From Arhodomonas sp051195215 (GTDB lineage: Bacteria > Pseudomonadota > Gammaproteobacteria > Nitrococcales > Nitrococcaceae), in the NCBI RefSeq assembly GCF_051195215.1, contig NZ_JBNAZM010000017.1, positions 26,624 to 90,623 of the forward strand: a stretch of 64,000 nt of DNA. The letters run 5' to 3'. The notes beneath the pieces were generated by a model. It was given only the letters and a program-made list of their open reading frames with translations, was not told the origin of the DNA and searched no databases. Within the stretch, counting starts at the first letter, position 1. The number at the start of each line of letters is the position of its first letter. A program made the position numbers and the translations under genes. Positions 24,965 to 34,284 of the stretch are shown piece after piece.

Positions 24965-26905
24965 ATGCAGTCGATTCTCTGGCGGTTCATCACCGCCTAC
25001 CGGGCCCATTTCGACGAAACACTCTCCTATATCGAGCTGGTGCAGGATATCTCGAAGCTCGAAGAGGCGCTGGCGCGGGCAGAGCGCGAGGGCGACCGGC
25101 GCGTACGCAACCTCGCCCGCAGACTGCGCGAGACCGCGCTGCCGGAGCACCCCCACACCGCCAGCCGGGAAGTCCCCCCTCCTGCGGTCCGGCCGTCACC
25201 GGCGACACCGCGCGCAGCGCGTCGCCGGCCGGAACACGCAGAGCTCGAGAACCGGTTGGGCGCCGTACTCGCCAACGGCGAACCCGACCTCGACCAGCGC
25301 GAGGCCTGGGATGCATTCGTGGACGAGCACCAGATCAACACCACGACCGCAGCCTCGCTGGAATTGCGCGTACGCCAGCTCAACGGATTATCCGCGCCCG
25401 ACTGGCACGAGGAGCTGCGCAGCAGCATCCGCCGGCGATTGCTCGACGGCCACCTGCGCGAGCGGGACCGGCTGCGACTGTTCGAGACCTACATCCGCCG
25501 CGGCCGCCTGAGCATGGATGAGGCCGAGTCTATCCTCGAGAAGGAGGCACCACGGCCTCTGCGACGACGACCCCGGCTCCGGATCACGGTGGCCGCCGCG
25601 GCAATCGCCCTCACCGCAGCCGGCACCCTCGCCGCTCGCGGCTGGCTCGACGACCGCAGCGCGGCGGCACCGGCGGACGGCGTCGTCGAGGTCGGCGAAT
25701 CCATCAGCGAAGACACGACGTGGACGGCAGACAACGAGTACCACCTGCAGGAGGTGATCTTCGTCGAGGGCAACACCACCCTGACCATCGAGCCGGGCAC
25801 CAGGGTGCTCGGTGAATTCGGCTCGGCGCTGGTGATCACCCGCAGCGCCAGACTGCATGCCAGCGGACGGCCGGACGCCCCCATCGTATTGACCAGCGCC
25901 CGCCCCGAGGGCGAGCGCCATCCGGGCGACTGGGGCGGCGTCGTGCTGCTCGGCAATGCCGCGACCAACGTCGCGGCAGCCCGTATCGAAGGCGTGAACG
26001 CTGACGACCCGCGCGGGCGCTTCGGCGGCGCGAGCACGGTGGGCAGCTGCGGCACGCTCGAGTACCTGCGCATCGAGTTCGCCGGCTACGAGATCTTTGC
26101 CAACAACGAGTTGAACGGCCTCACGCTGGGGGGATGCCCGGCGGCGACGATCGTGCGCCACGTGCAGGTGCACAAGGCCCTGGACGACGGCATCGAGTTC
26201 TTCGGCGGCGACGCTGGGCTGCGCAATGTGGTCATCACCGATGCCGGCGACGATGGCCTCGACTGGGACATGGGCTGGACCGGACGGGTACAACACCTGA
26301 TCGTCGCCCAGGAGCCCGGCCGCGGCGACAACGCCATCGAAGCCGACAACCTCAAGAGCGACCACAATGCGCAACCGCGCTCAGCACCGACGCTCTACAA
26401 CGTCAGTCTGATCGGATCGGGCAACGCCGAGGCCGCCCAGCGCGCCATGACCCTGCGCCGGGGCACGGCGGCGACGTTGCGCAATTTCCTCGTCACGGAC
26501 TTTCCCCGTGAGGCCGTGGACATTCGCGACCCCGTGACCGCCGGCCTCGCGGGCACCGGTGCGCTGAGCCTGGAAGGCGGACTGCTTTACCAGGTCGGCG
26601 GCGACGGCACCACGTGGGGGGCTGAAGAGACACTGGAACGCGACGACGACGGCGGCTTTCGCGAAGCGAACCTCTTCGCCCAGGCACGCGCCCACCGCCT
26701 CCAGCTCGGCGAGCCCCCGATGCTCGGTGACGGCGACACACCCGCTGCCCGCTTCACGCCACGCTCGCGTTCTCCCGCCGCCACCGGCGCGGTAACGCCC
26801 CCCAAGGGCGAGTTCTGGGACGAAGCCGCCGAGTACCTGGGCGCCGTCCGTCCCGGCAGCGGCGCGGCCTGGCTGACGGGGTGGACGGCGTTTCCGGATG
26901 CGTAG
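24965..26905 (+). CDS. Membrane-anchored right-handed beta-helix protein of unknown function
   Basis: 646 aa with unusual architecture. Residues 1-200 are polar, helical and presumably cytoplasmic (begins MQSILWRFITAYRAHFDETL, with an acidic/basic coiled-coil-like stretch). One membrane segment follows at about 203-222 (ITVAAAAIALTAAGTLAA). The C-terminal 420 residues resemble a family of secreted surface beta-helix proteins (FVEGNTTLTIEPGTRVLG, WGGVVLLGNAATN, LRIEFAGYEIFANNELNG, LDDGIEFFGG, AGDDGLDWDMGWTG). The topology predicts a cytoplasmic N-terminus and a periplasmic beta-helix. I do not recognise the N-terminal domain. It stands alone between the agl terminator and a convergent glycosyltransferase. 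The start lacks a clear Shine-Dalgarno site. Confidence 0.8.
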   Translation: MQSILWRFITAYRAHFDETLSYIELVQDISKLEEALARAEREGDRRVRNLARRLRETALPEHPHTASREVPPPAVRPSPATPRAARRRPEHAELENRLGAVLANGEPDLDQREAWDAFVDEHQINTTTAASLELRVRQLNGLSAPDWHEELRSSIRRRLLDGHLRERDRLRLFETYIRRGRLSMDEAESILEKEAPRPLRRRPRLRITVAAAAIALTAAGTLAARGWLDDRSAAAPADGVVEVGESISEDTTWTADNEYHLQEVIFVEGNTTLTIEPGTRVLGEFGSALVITRSARLHASGRPDAPIVLTSARPEGERHPGDWGGVVLLGNAATNVAAARIEGVNADDPRGRFGGASTVGSCGTLEYLRIEFAGYEIFANNELNGLTLGGCPAATIVRHVQVHKALDDGIEFFGGDAGLRNVVITDAGDDGLDWDMGWTGRVQHLIVAQEPGRGDNAIEADNLKSDHNAQPRSAPTLYNVSLIGSGNAEAAQRAMTLRRGTAATLRNFLVTDFPREAVDIRDPVTAGLAGTGALSLEGGLLYQVGGDGTTWGAEETLERDDDGGFREANLFAQARAHRLQLGEPPMLGDGDTPAARFTPRSRSPAATGAVTPPKGEFWDEAAEYLGAVRPGSGAAWLTGWTAFPDA

Positions 26906-27184
26906 CAAGTCGAAAGTTGCAAGCATCAAGTTGAAGGCACGAACAACCCGGTTCGAGTACATCCTGGTTTTCCCACGCCAAGCGTACGCCGTTCATCTAT
27001 AGCGGCCCGACGGTGAGGCACCAGAACGAACCGCGACTTGCAACGCGTTCCGGGTTGCGAACGGAAAAGCCACGTTTAGCGTGAATGTCGCCAGCACCCG
27101 CTCCGCGCGCACTCGCTACCCGATACCTGAAACGCGAAACGGCACCCACCACTTGCAACTTGTCACTTGATACTTTCGACTCGC
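26905..27184. repeat. Intergenic heptad-repeat element, copy 3
   Basis: The gap between two convergent genes starts with units GCAAGTC, GAAAGTT, GCAAGCA, TCAAGTT at about 26907-26930. It ends with CCACTTG, CAACTTG, TCACTTG, ATACTTT, CGACTCG at 27149-27183, just before the glycosyltransferase stop. Further 7-bp-spaced motifs (CCTGAAA, CGCGAAA) precede the right block. No gene is visible in the 26906-27202 gap. Confidence 0.65.
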
Positions 27185-27202
27185 CGGACGTCAGGCCGGC
27201 GA

Positions 27203-28489
27203 CTAGCTCACGCTCCTGCCGTTCTCGTCCTCTTCGCCGAAGGCGGCGCCGGCAGCGTGAGCAACCCCCTTCAGGATGTTCCACTCGGCTCGGATACGCC
27301 GCAGACTCGTGTGCCAGAGGTCGTGATCCTCGTCGGATTGACCTTCGGTGACATCGAGCTGGTGGTAGATCTCGAGAGCGCGGTCGGCGCAGGCTTCCAG
27401 CGAATACGCTCTGGCAGTGTCGTCGACGGCCGCGAGCCAGTCGTCCCAGCCCGCCGCGTGCCGGGTCATGGCCTCACGCACGGCGCCGGCGAATGCAGCC
27501 TCGTCCGGCGCGGTGAGCAGTCGCCCGTTGTACCCGTCGCGTACGACTTCCCGCGCCCCGGGGGCGTCGATCGCCACGACGGGCAGCCCCGCCGCCATCG
27601 CTTCCGCAAGCACCATGCCCTGGGTCTCGCTGCGCGAGGCGAACGCGAACAGGTCCATGGCGTGATAGGCGTCGGAGAGCGACGGTTGCACGAGCTTGCC
27701 GGCAAGATGCAACCGGGCGCCAACGCCCCGGTCCTCGCAGGCGCGGCGTATTTCCTGCTCCGCGGGACCGGCCCCCACCACGAGGAAATGCGAGTCCGGT
27801 TCGGCAGCGAGCACACGCGCCACCGACCGAGCCAGGAACCCCAGGTTCTTCTCCTCGGCGAGCCGGCCCACATGGCCGATGACGAAGGCGTCCTCGGGGA
27901 TACCGTACCGGCGGCGGATCGCCGCACCATCGCCGTCCCGGAACCGCTCCAGCACCACGCCGGTGGGCACCACCTCGACCGGGGTGCGCACGCCACGCTC
28001 GCGCAGGATTTCGGCAATGCTCTCGCTGGGGGCGAACACCCGGTCGCAAAGGTCGGCGTAGCTGGTGGACAGCTGCACCACGAAGCGCTTGAGAAGCGGC
28101 GAATCCCCCGGGACGTAGTGCGTGTACTGCTCGTACATCGTGTGGTGGGTGAACACCAGCGGCAGATCCCACGCCGAGGCGATACGAAGGGCTGTCGAGC
28201 CGATCAGGAACGGATGATGGGAGTGGACGATATCGGGCTCGAAACGCTCCACGGCGCGCTCGAGGTAACCGGGTACCGGCAGCACGACCGAGAAGTCGCT
28301 GCCGTTGAAGTTCTGAATCGCGGGGATACGGACGACGTCCTCTTCGTCCTCGGGCATGCCCTCGAACTCCGGAGCGACGACCAGAACACGATGCCCGCGG
28401 TCACGGTAGGCACGCGTGAACGACTCCACGGAACGCGCCACGCCGCCCACATGGGGCACGTAGGTGTTGGTCATCATGATGATGTTCAT
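27203..28489 (-). CDS. Family 4 glycosyltransferase
   Basis: 428 aa GT-B fold protein. The N-terminal motif MNIIMMTNTYVPHVGGVARSV and the C-terminal nucleotide-sugar motif ASRSETQGMVLAEAMAAGLPVVA with the EX7E-type acidic pattern are typical of GT4 enzymes such as diacylglycerol or phosphatidylinositol glycosyltransferases. Start 28489 is chosen from a GGAG site and a 4-nt ATGA overlap with the upstream gene; a longer frame to 28504 lies inside that gene. The acceptor is unknown. The neighbouring glycosidase-like protein suggests a storage or surface glucan pathway. Confidence 0.88.
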   Translation of the reverse strand: MNIIMMTNTYVPHVGGVARSVESFTRAYRDRGHRVLVVAPEFEGMPEDEEDVVRIPAIQNFNGSDFSVVLPVPGYLERAVERFEPDIVHSHHPFLIGSTALRIASAWDLPLVFTHHTMYEQYTHYVPGDSPLLKRFVVQLSTSYADLCDRVFAPSESIAEILRERGVRTPVEVVPTGVVLERFRDGDGAAIRRRYGIPEDAFVIGHVGRLAEEKNLGFLARSVARVLAAEPDSHFLVVGAGPAEQEIRRACEDRGVGARLHLAGKLVQPSLSDAYHAMDLFAFASRSETQGMVLAEAMAAGLPVVAIDAPGAREVVRDGYNGRLLTAPDEAAFAGAVREAMTRHAAGWDDWLAAVDDTARAYSLEACADRALEIYHQLDVTEGQSDEDHDLWHTSLRRIRAEWNILKGVAHAAGAAFGEEDENGRSVS

Positions 28490-30747
28490 GCCTGCGCTCT
28501 CCATTTCAGGGTCACGCCGCCGGTATCCGGTGGCGAGCTCACACTCTGCGCACCGGCCGGTGCCACATCAACGGCCGTCGGCCGTTCCCGCCAGTCGGCC
28601 GCCCAGCGCACGACCACCCCTCCTTTGTCGCCGGCCGCCGGTTCGATGTCCACCGTCACGGTTCCGAAACGGGTGAGCGCCGGACCGAAGTGCATCCGCT
28701 CACCCGCGGCAAGCCACTGCGGCGGAACACCGCCGGCGAGCACCAGGCGGTCCCCTTCCTCACGCACGAAAGCATTGCGTAGCATCGCGACCCACTCCGC
28801 CGCCGCCCATACGTGCTGGCCGTCTCCCATGCAACCGCCGAGCGTGCGGGGATGAATGGCCTCGGGCCACTGACCGGTGGACGTTGCCAGGTCGGCGACG
28901 GCACGCACCAGGTCGTGGCAGCGCGGGTCTCCGGCACGCATGAGCACCTGCGCGAGGTGGAGCGTGAGATAGGCATTGACGCCGGAATGAATCATGTCCT
29001 GGAAGAAACCGCCGTGAACCCGTGCGTTGTCCATGAGCCAGTCGGCGGTGCCGAGCAGACGCGCGTCGCCCGGCGGCAGCAGCTGCAGCGGATAACCGGC
29101 GACCAGCGACCCGACGGCACCGCTGTCCATGCGGCGGTAGGGTGACGCCGGCATCGCCTGCATGCCGAGGCGCCTGGCGTCTCTGTCGTGACAAGCGCGC
29201 ATGACGCTGCTGAGCTCGTCGGCCTCCGCGCGGAAACGCGTCGCAGTGGCCGCGTCTCCCTGCCCGTCGAGCACCTCCGCAGCGGCCTGCAGCCCGGCAA
29301 CCGCCCAGTAATCGTCCCAGTAGTAGTAGTCATTGGGGCCAAAGTGCTCGGCGGAGAAACCGGCCGGCAGCAGGCCGGCGTGCGGGCCGTCACCAACACG
29401 TGTGCGCTTGCGCACGATCCAGCGCCCGCCCCGGCGAAGAGCATTGAGCCAGCTCTCGGGCAGATCCTCGCCCGTGAGCGCCCGATAGCGGCCCATGATC
29501 CACATGGCCTCGCCGTTGGAGTCCCATTCCCCGTCCTGGGAATGGAAATAGCCGGTGGACTTGTGCTGACGCTCCGGGAAGCGGGCGAGCATCGCGCGGG
29601 CACGCTCGGGAAGGCCTGCGCACAACAGAGCGTGGATGATGAACGCCGCGTCCCGGAACCAGAAACGCTTGTAGGTATAAGGCCCCGGGTAGACGTCGTC
29701 GACGCTGTGCAACACCAGAGTCCGCACCGCGGCATCGTAGAGAAAGCGAAGGCGCGCATCGGGCACATCGAGCCGGGCAGTGCCGGCGAGCGCCTCATCC
29801 CAGCCGGTTCGGACAGGCAAGTCGGCCTCGCGCCGAAGTGGCACGCGGACCCGCAGTCGCCTGGGGGCACTGCTGTCGGCGCGAAAGAGGGCTGCCGCCG
29901 TGGCAAGGCCCACGTCGCACTCGTCGGCGTCCAGCCCCTTGGGATCATTGAGGTGAATGGCCACGTCGCCCATCGCGTAATCGCTAGCGTAGTGCGCATC
30001 GGCAGCGGCATCGAAGTAGACCTCGGCGGCGTCGTCGACATGCCAGCCGCAGCGGTCTGGGTGCAGCGCCACGCGGTAGACGAAGCTGATGCCTTCGGGA
30101 TTGTACGGTCGCAATGCGAGGACCAGGTGCCCTCCCGGTTCCGCACGCGCCTCGTAGTCGAGCACCAGCTCCGGAGATCCCTCGCGCTCGCGGCTGACGC
30201 TCGCGCGCATGAGCAGACGCAGACCGTTTCGCACCACTTCGGTGACCACTGCGATGCCGTCGCTCAAGTCCAGGTACTGCGACGCATTCGCCTCCCGCGA
30301 CGGGTGCAACCGATCACCGTCATCACCGATCACCCAGGCATCCAGTGACCAGCCATCATAGAACGGCGTCACCAGGCCCCGGGGATCAACGATGGGCAGC
30401 CCGCTGTGATCGGGAAGCCCGACGGCAGTCCAGTTGCGGTGGGTGAGATTGACGTGCGTGACAGAAAAGGCCCGCGGTACGAAAGCGTCGCTGTAGGGGT
30501 CGAACTGCCGTTCGATCCACCAGGGCCAGACCCAGTCGAGGTTGTGCTGGATCACGCGCGTATTGATCAGGCCGCGGGCGTGAAACACCACACCCGCGCG
30601 CAGCAGTTCGATGGGCTCGGAGACCTCCGAAGGCTGGGCGAAACGCTGCAAACGCGCGATCAGGGCGAGCGGATCGAGAAATCCATGCGCGCGGGCGGCG
30701 CGCCGGATGAGGAATCGCCAGGGTAGCCAGTTCCAGCGCAAGCTCAC
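28486..30747 (-). CDS. Six-hairpin glycosidase-like protein (amylo-glucosidase-related), function unknown
   Basis: 753 aa without a signal peptide. The C-terminal half looks like an (alpha/alpha)6 barrel: YTYKRFWFRDAAFIIHALL, GEWDSNGEAMWIMGRY, NDYYYWDDYWAVAGLQAA and HPRTLGGCMGDGQHVWAAAEWV, in the style of GH15/GH63-type enzymes. The N-terminal 350 residues look like a beta-sandwich. The start is GTG at 30747, but TTG at 30741 is better placed behind a GGAGG site. It ends overlapping the GT4 gene and begins 36 nt after the nitroreductase gene, so the three are probably one transcript. The substrate is not known. Confidence 0.75.
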   Translation of the reverse strand: MSLRWNWLPWRFLIRRAARAHGFLDPLALIARLQRFAQPSEVSEPIELLRAGVVFHARGLINTRVIQHNLDWVWPWWIERQFDPYSDAFVPRAFSVTHVNLTHRNWTAVGLPDHSGLPIVDPRGLVTPFYDGWSLDAWVIGDDGDRLHPSREANASQYLDLSDGIAVVTEVVRNGLRLLMRASVSREREGSPELVLDYEARAEPGGHLVLALRPYNPEGISFVYRVALHPDRCGWHVDDAAEVYFDAAADAHYASDYAMGDVAIHLNDPKGLDADECDVGLATAAALFRADSSAPRRLRVRVPLRREADLPVRTGWDEALAGTARLDVPDARLRFLYDAAVRTLVLHSVDDVYPGPYTYKRFWFRDAAFIIHALLCAGLPERARAMLARFPERQHKSTGYFHSQDGEWDSNGEAMWIMGRYRALTGEDLPESWLNALRRGGRWIVRKRTRVGDGPHAGLLPAGFSAEHFGPNDYYYWDDYWAVAGLQAAAEVLDGQGDAATATRFRAEADELSSVMRACHDRDARRLGMQAMPASPYRRMDSGAVGSLVAGYPLQLLPPGDARLLGTADWLMDNARVHGGFFQDMIHSGVNAYLTLHLAQVLMRAGDPRCHDLVRAVADLATSTGQWPEAIHPRTLGGCMGDGQHVWAAAEWVAMLRNAFVREEGDRLVLAGGVPPQWLAAGERMHFGPALTRFGTVTVDIEPAAGDKGGVVVRWAADWRERPTAVDVAPAGAQSVSSPPDTGGVTLKWRAQA

Positions 30748-30783
30748 CTCCGCAACGATCGCGGCAGTCGACGGGACGAAGCC

Positions 30784-31383
30784 TCAGGGCAGCTCCACCA
30801 GGCTGCAGTCAACGCCATGGCGATGGCTCTCCGGACTCTCGTCAGGATAGCCGTACCACAGAAGCCCGATCACCGTCTCGATATCCGGATCTATCCACAG
30901 CAGGTCGTAGAAGCGGGGCTCGCGGATCACCGGCCCGGTGGACCACTTCACGCCGATGCCCTCGCTCCACAGATACAACGCAAGATTGTGGATCGCACAG
31001 GCGCAGGCTGCATAGTCCTCCCAGGCCTGAAGCTCGTCGCTGCTGTGATCGCAGGTCACTGCCAACCAGCCGGGCTTCGCTTCCCAGTTGCGTCGCTTGG
31101 CCTCCGCGGCTGCCTCGCCCTTGCTGGCAACCAGCAATTCGGTATTGAGGTCGATAATGCCCTGCCGGGTCTGCGGCCCGATGAGGTAGAAATGCCACGG
31201 CTGGGTGAGATGGTGATTCGGCGCCCAGCGTGCCAGCTCGACAGCGTGGCGGATGGCCGCCTGCGGTGGCGGTTCGGGCCGGAACCGGTTGATGGTGCGA
31301 CGGCTTCGAATCAACTCCGCCGCCTGCTCAGGGCTCGCCGTGGCAGTACCACGGACTGCGCTCGCTCGTGTCTCGGCTTCCAT
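30784..31383 (-). CDS. Nitroreductase-family protein (YdjA-like)
   Basis: 199 aa FMN-dependent nitroreductase fold. Markers are the N-terminal SRRTINRFRPEPP (flavin-binding Arg/Ser region), ARWAPNHHLTQPWHFYLIG, and the C-terminal GLLWYGYPDE. The NHHLTQPW stretch resembles the YdjA group. The ATG at 31383 is preferred to a GTG two codons upstream. It is placed first of three same-strand genes leading to the glycosidase-like and GT4 genes. Its physiological substrate is unknown. Confidence 0.85.
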   Translation of the reverse strand: MEAETRASAVRGTATASPEQAAELIRSRRTINRFRPEPPPQAAIRHAVELARWAPNHHLTQPWHFYLIGPQTRQGIIDLNTELLVASKGEAAAEAKRRNWEAKPGWLAVTCDHSSDELQAWEDYAACACAIHNLALYLWSEGIGVKWSTGPVIREPRFYDLLWIDPDIETVIGLLWYGYPDESPESHRHGVDCSLVELP

Positions 31384-31437
31384 GGGCACTCGTGCGTCAG
31401 TGGATCGGTGAAATCCCGAGGATATCAGATCGCTGCG

Positions 31438-32703
31438 TCAACGCCCCGGGCCGGCTCCCGGGCCGGCTCCCGGGCCGGCTCCCGGGTCGCCCCGGGACAA
31501 AATAGACGACGACACGTCGGAATCCCCGGCGGCGAGCACCACCCGCCCTCGCCCCGCCCGCTTGCCCTCGTATAGCGCCCCATCGGCCAAGGCCAGCAAC
31601 TTCGTGATGGCCTCGTAACCGGTTGCCAGGGCGACACCGACGGTCGCCGACATTCGCAGCTGCGGCCAATCGGCGATTCTGAGCTCGGTGATCGCCGCCA
31701 GCAGCCGGCGTGCGGCCAGAACCGCTTCCGTGGCCTCCGATTCCGGCAGCGTCACCGCGAACTCCTCCCCGCCGATCCGCCCGACCAGATCACTGGCCCG
31801 CAGCTCCCGTTGCAGGACCTCGGCGATCGCGGTGAGTGCGCCATCCCCGGCCGCGTGTCCCCAGGTGTCGTTGATCCACTTGAAATGGTCGAGATCGACA
31901 ATCATCACCGCGGTCGTATGCCTATGCCGTCGCGCCTGCTCGAGCACGCGCGAGCTCGCCTGAAGGTAACTACGCCGATTGGCCAATCCCGTCAACGCGT
32001 CGGTGGATGCCTGGCGTTCCAGCTCGACCTCCAGGCGGTGGCGGCGCTGCACTTCGCGGATAAGGCTGCGATTGCTGCGCTGAGCAAGCGCCAGTAACCG
32101 ATACTGCTCGCGTCGCGCCATTGCGAGCTGGCGCGCAGCGCCGGCACCGAAGAGGTTCATGAGCACGATCAGCATGACCATGTCGAGCACCGCCGTGCTG
32201 CCTACGCCGAGCGCCGAGCTGACCAGCAGGAAAAAGCCGACACTGCCGGCGAGTGAGAGAATCAACATATAGGGCAGCCGGTTGGGAATGAGCAGGTAGA
32301 TACCCGTGAGCAGGGTGACCATGCTCATGCCGTAGACGACCACCGGTGCATCGCGCAGCGTTAGCACGGAGCCGAAGGCCGCAAGAATGCCCACTTCAAA
32401 CAGGGTCACGGCGACACCGTTGACCGCGGCCGCCGGCCGGCGCAGCACCCAGAAGAACACGCCCAGCGCGGCCACGGCGATCGCCAGCCGGACCGTGATC
32501 AACGCAAGTCCTACCGGCTTGGCCCCGAGGTCGAGGTAGTCAGTGATCGCGAAGACGAGAAAGAACACGCCGGCCGCAATGACGGTGAGCTTTACGTGAC
32601 GCACCGTCGGTTCCTGCACATGCCGGCGGAACGCGCGCTCCACGTCGCGGTCAACGAACTCCGCGGTCCACGGTGAGACCCGATAACGGTTCTCGTCGGT
32701 CAC
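31438..32703 (-). CDS. Membrane-bound diguanylate cyclase (GGDEF)
   Basis: 421 aa from GTG at 32703, which follows a GGAGG site; an ATG at 32766 would add 21 residues. The N-terminal half has about five or six membrane segments (a MASE-like sensor), then a short coiled coil. The GGDEF domain has DALTGLANRRSYL, DLDHFKWINDTWGHAAGD and the active-site variant GGEEF, so it should make cyclic-di-GMP. I see no RxxD inhibition motif directly before it. The C-terminal tail is a low-complexity GAGP repeat encoded by a 12-bp tandem repeat. Confidence 0.9.
   Translation of the reverse strand: MTDENRYRVSPWTAEFVDRDVERAFRRHVQEPTVRHVKLTVIAAGVFFLVFAITDYLDLGAKPVGLALITVRLAIAVAALGVFFWVLRRPAAAVNGVAVTLFEVGILAAFGSVLTLRDAPVVVYGMSMVTLLTGIYLLIPNRLPYMLILSLAGSVGFFLLVSSALGVGSTAVLDMVMLIVLMNLFGAGAARQLAMARREQYRLLALAQRSNRSLIREVQRRHRLEVELERQASTDALTGLANRRSYLQASSRVLEQARRHRHTTAVMIVDLDHFKWINDTWGHAAGDGALTAIAEVLQRELRASDLVGRIGGEEFAVTLPESEATEAVLAARRLLAAITELRIADWPQLRMSATVGVALATGYEAITKLLALADGALYEGKRAGRGRVVLAAGDSDVSSSILSRGDPGAGPGAGPGAGPGR
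31447..31486. repeat. 12-bp tandem repeat encoding a GAGP tail
   Basis: Three perfect copies of CGGGCCGGCTCC (31447-31482) plus a partial fourth lie in the last codons of the diguanylate cyclase gene. They translate to repeated Gly-Ala-Gly-Pro. The unit is a multiple of three, so copy-number change would lengthen or shorten the tail without a frameshift. Confidence 0.85.
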
Positions 32704-33085
32704 TGCCCCTCCATGGCACGGACGATGCGACCACGGGTGCAGTCGCTGCCGTGTCACGGTCGTCACACCCGCCGGCGCCCGGTCGACGCCCCATGGCTCG
32801 CACGCCCGCCAAGGCTTCCATAGCGGGGCGACGACTCCGCGAGGCGGAGCAACCGAAACGCGCTGCGGTGATCCTACCGGGTATGTTGGTACCGAAGCCC
32901 CCGCTCAACGCGCCTTTCGGGCCCGGCCCGGCGGAGGGTTCGCCATGCAACACTGCTCGCGTGCGCCACGATCGGCCGGCCCCGCCACAATCGTGGCGCA
33001 CGCTCGAAACCGATTAGCGCTCCCGACTGTCATGCTTTCTACTATAGTGGCCACGTCTCGGCTCGACGATGCCGGCAAATGGCAA

Positions 33086-33113
33086 TTGATCCGTGCGTAC
33101 GTGCTCGTATATG
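33086..33113 (+). promoter_or_regulatory. Probable sigma-70 promoter upstream of the hypothetical/folE genes
   Basis: TTGATC (33086-33091), a 16-nt spacer and TATATG (33108-33113) lie 25 nt before the ATG at 33139. A second AT-rich motif, ACTATA, occurs near 33040. The remaining 32704-33085 sequence between two divergent genes shows no gene. Confidence 0.45.
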
Positions 33114-33138
33114 TTGGCGCGATTGAGGTCGTGCCACG

Positions 33139-33615
33139 ATGCATATCGACAGTTATCATCATCTCACCACCGCTACGGTGCCCGGCGACGGGATCACCGG
33201 CGAGTGGCTTGAGTCGTGCCTGGCGAACGCGCGCGCCACACTCCTGCACCGGCTGGAGTTCACGAGTGCGCGCCTTCGCGTGCGCGGCCTGCGCCTGCGT
33301 GTATTGCCGCCGGAGACGCCCCCTTGCCCGAGTCGCGTCTACCAGGCGCTGGCCTCCGCGCTCACGATCGTCGCCGTGGACGAGGAACTGCGCGTGCGTG
33401 AAACGCTCTATACGGCGGCCGAGTCGTCATGGCACCGCTACTGGCACGGCTACAGTCTGATCGGCGTCACACGCAACGGGGAGCCGGAACCGCTGCCACA
33501 ACAATTGCGCTCGGAAGCACGCGCATGGCTGCGCCTCTCCCGTGGCTGCCTGGAGCACGCGGGCCCCGTGGAAGCCGCCGCAGGCGAACGCTCCGCCGAC
33601 TCAGCCGGCCGTTGA
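33139..33615 (+). CDS. Hypothetical protein upstream of folE
   Basis: 158 aa, unrecognised. It is rich in Arg and Leu, with SARLRVRGLRLRVLPPETPPCPS and a Trp/Tyr-rich middle (SSWHRYWHGYSLIGV). Codons mostly end in G or C like the neighbours, which supports real coding, and a GAGG site lies before the ATG. It ends 115 nt before folE on the same strand and could be cotranscribed. No signal peptide or membrane segment is visible. Confidence 0.55.
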   Translation: MHIDSYHHLTTATVPGDGITGEWLESCLANARATLLHRLEFTSARLRVRGLRLRVLPPETPPCPSRVYQALASALTIVAVDEELRVRETLYTAAESSWHRYWHGYSLIGVTRNGEPEPLPQQLRSEARAWLRLSRGCLEHAGPVEAAAGERSADSAGR

Positions 33616-33730
33616 CCCAAGCGCTTGGCAGCGCCTGCGCAGCCCCCGCGAGCAGTTGATCGAACACGGCCTGGACGCCGATCCGGGGCGCATCCGATAT
33701 CTCAGGAATCTCAGCAGACGGGAAACGTTC

Positions 33731-34282
33731 ATGAGCGAGCAACTCGCAGAGCAGTTCGAGCAGATCATTACCGGCATCGGCGAGGATGTTCGGCGCGAAG
33801 GTCTGGCCAAGACCCCCGCGCGCGCGGCCAGCGCGTTTCGCTATCTCACCCAGGGCTACGAGCAGAGCCTGGAAGAGCTGGTAAACGGCGCGCTGTTCGA
33901 ATCCGATCTGGATGAGATGATCATCGTCCGCGACATCGAGCTGTATTCACTGTGCGAGCACCATCTGCTGCCGTTCTTCGGCAAGGCACAGGTCGCCTAT
34001 ATCCCCAATGGACGTGTGCTGGGGCTGTCGAAGGTGGCACGCATCGTCGACATGTTCGCCCGCCGGCTGCAAATCCAGGAGCAGCTCACCCGCCAGATCG
34101 CCGAAGCACTGCAGGAAGTCACCGGGGCCAAGGGCGTGGCCGTGCAGATCACCGCCAATCACCTGTGCATGATGATGCGCGGTGTCGCCAAGCAGAACTC
34201 CGAGATGAGCACATCGATGATGCTCGGTTCATTCCGCGAGCGCCAGTCGACGCGCAACGAGTTCCTCCAGCTCATACGGTGA
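33731..34282 (+). CDS. folE: GTP cyclohydrolase I
   Basis: 183 aa type I enzyme. The zinc ligands and active site are present in SLCEHHLLPFFGKAQVAYIP and in NHLCMMMRGV, with the phosphate-binding QEQLTRQIAEAL stretch between. It makes 7,8-dihydroneopterin triphosphate from GTP. The ATG at 33731 is chosen from the usual FolE N-terminus; the frame is open upstream to 33542, but that overlaps the preceding gene. The stop overlaps or abuts the start of the folX gene. Confidence 0.95.
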   Translation: MSEQLAEQFEQIITGIGEDVRREGLAKTPARAASAFRYLTQGYEQSLEELVNGALFESDLDEMIIVRDIELYSLCEHHLLPFFGKAQVAYIPNGRVLGLSKVARIVDMFARRLQIQEQLTRQIAEALQEVTGAKGVAVQITANHLCMMMRGVAKQNSEMSTSMMLGSFRERQSTRNEFLQLIR

Positions 34283-34284
34283 CC

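Noticed and set aside
27167..28855. 562-codon plus-strand frame
   Set aside because: It is antisense to the GT4 gene, which has clear family motifs and coupled starts.
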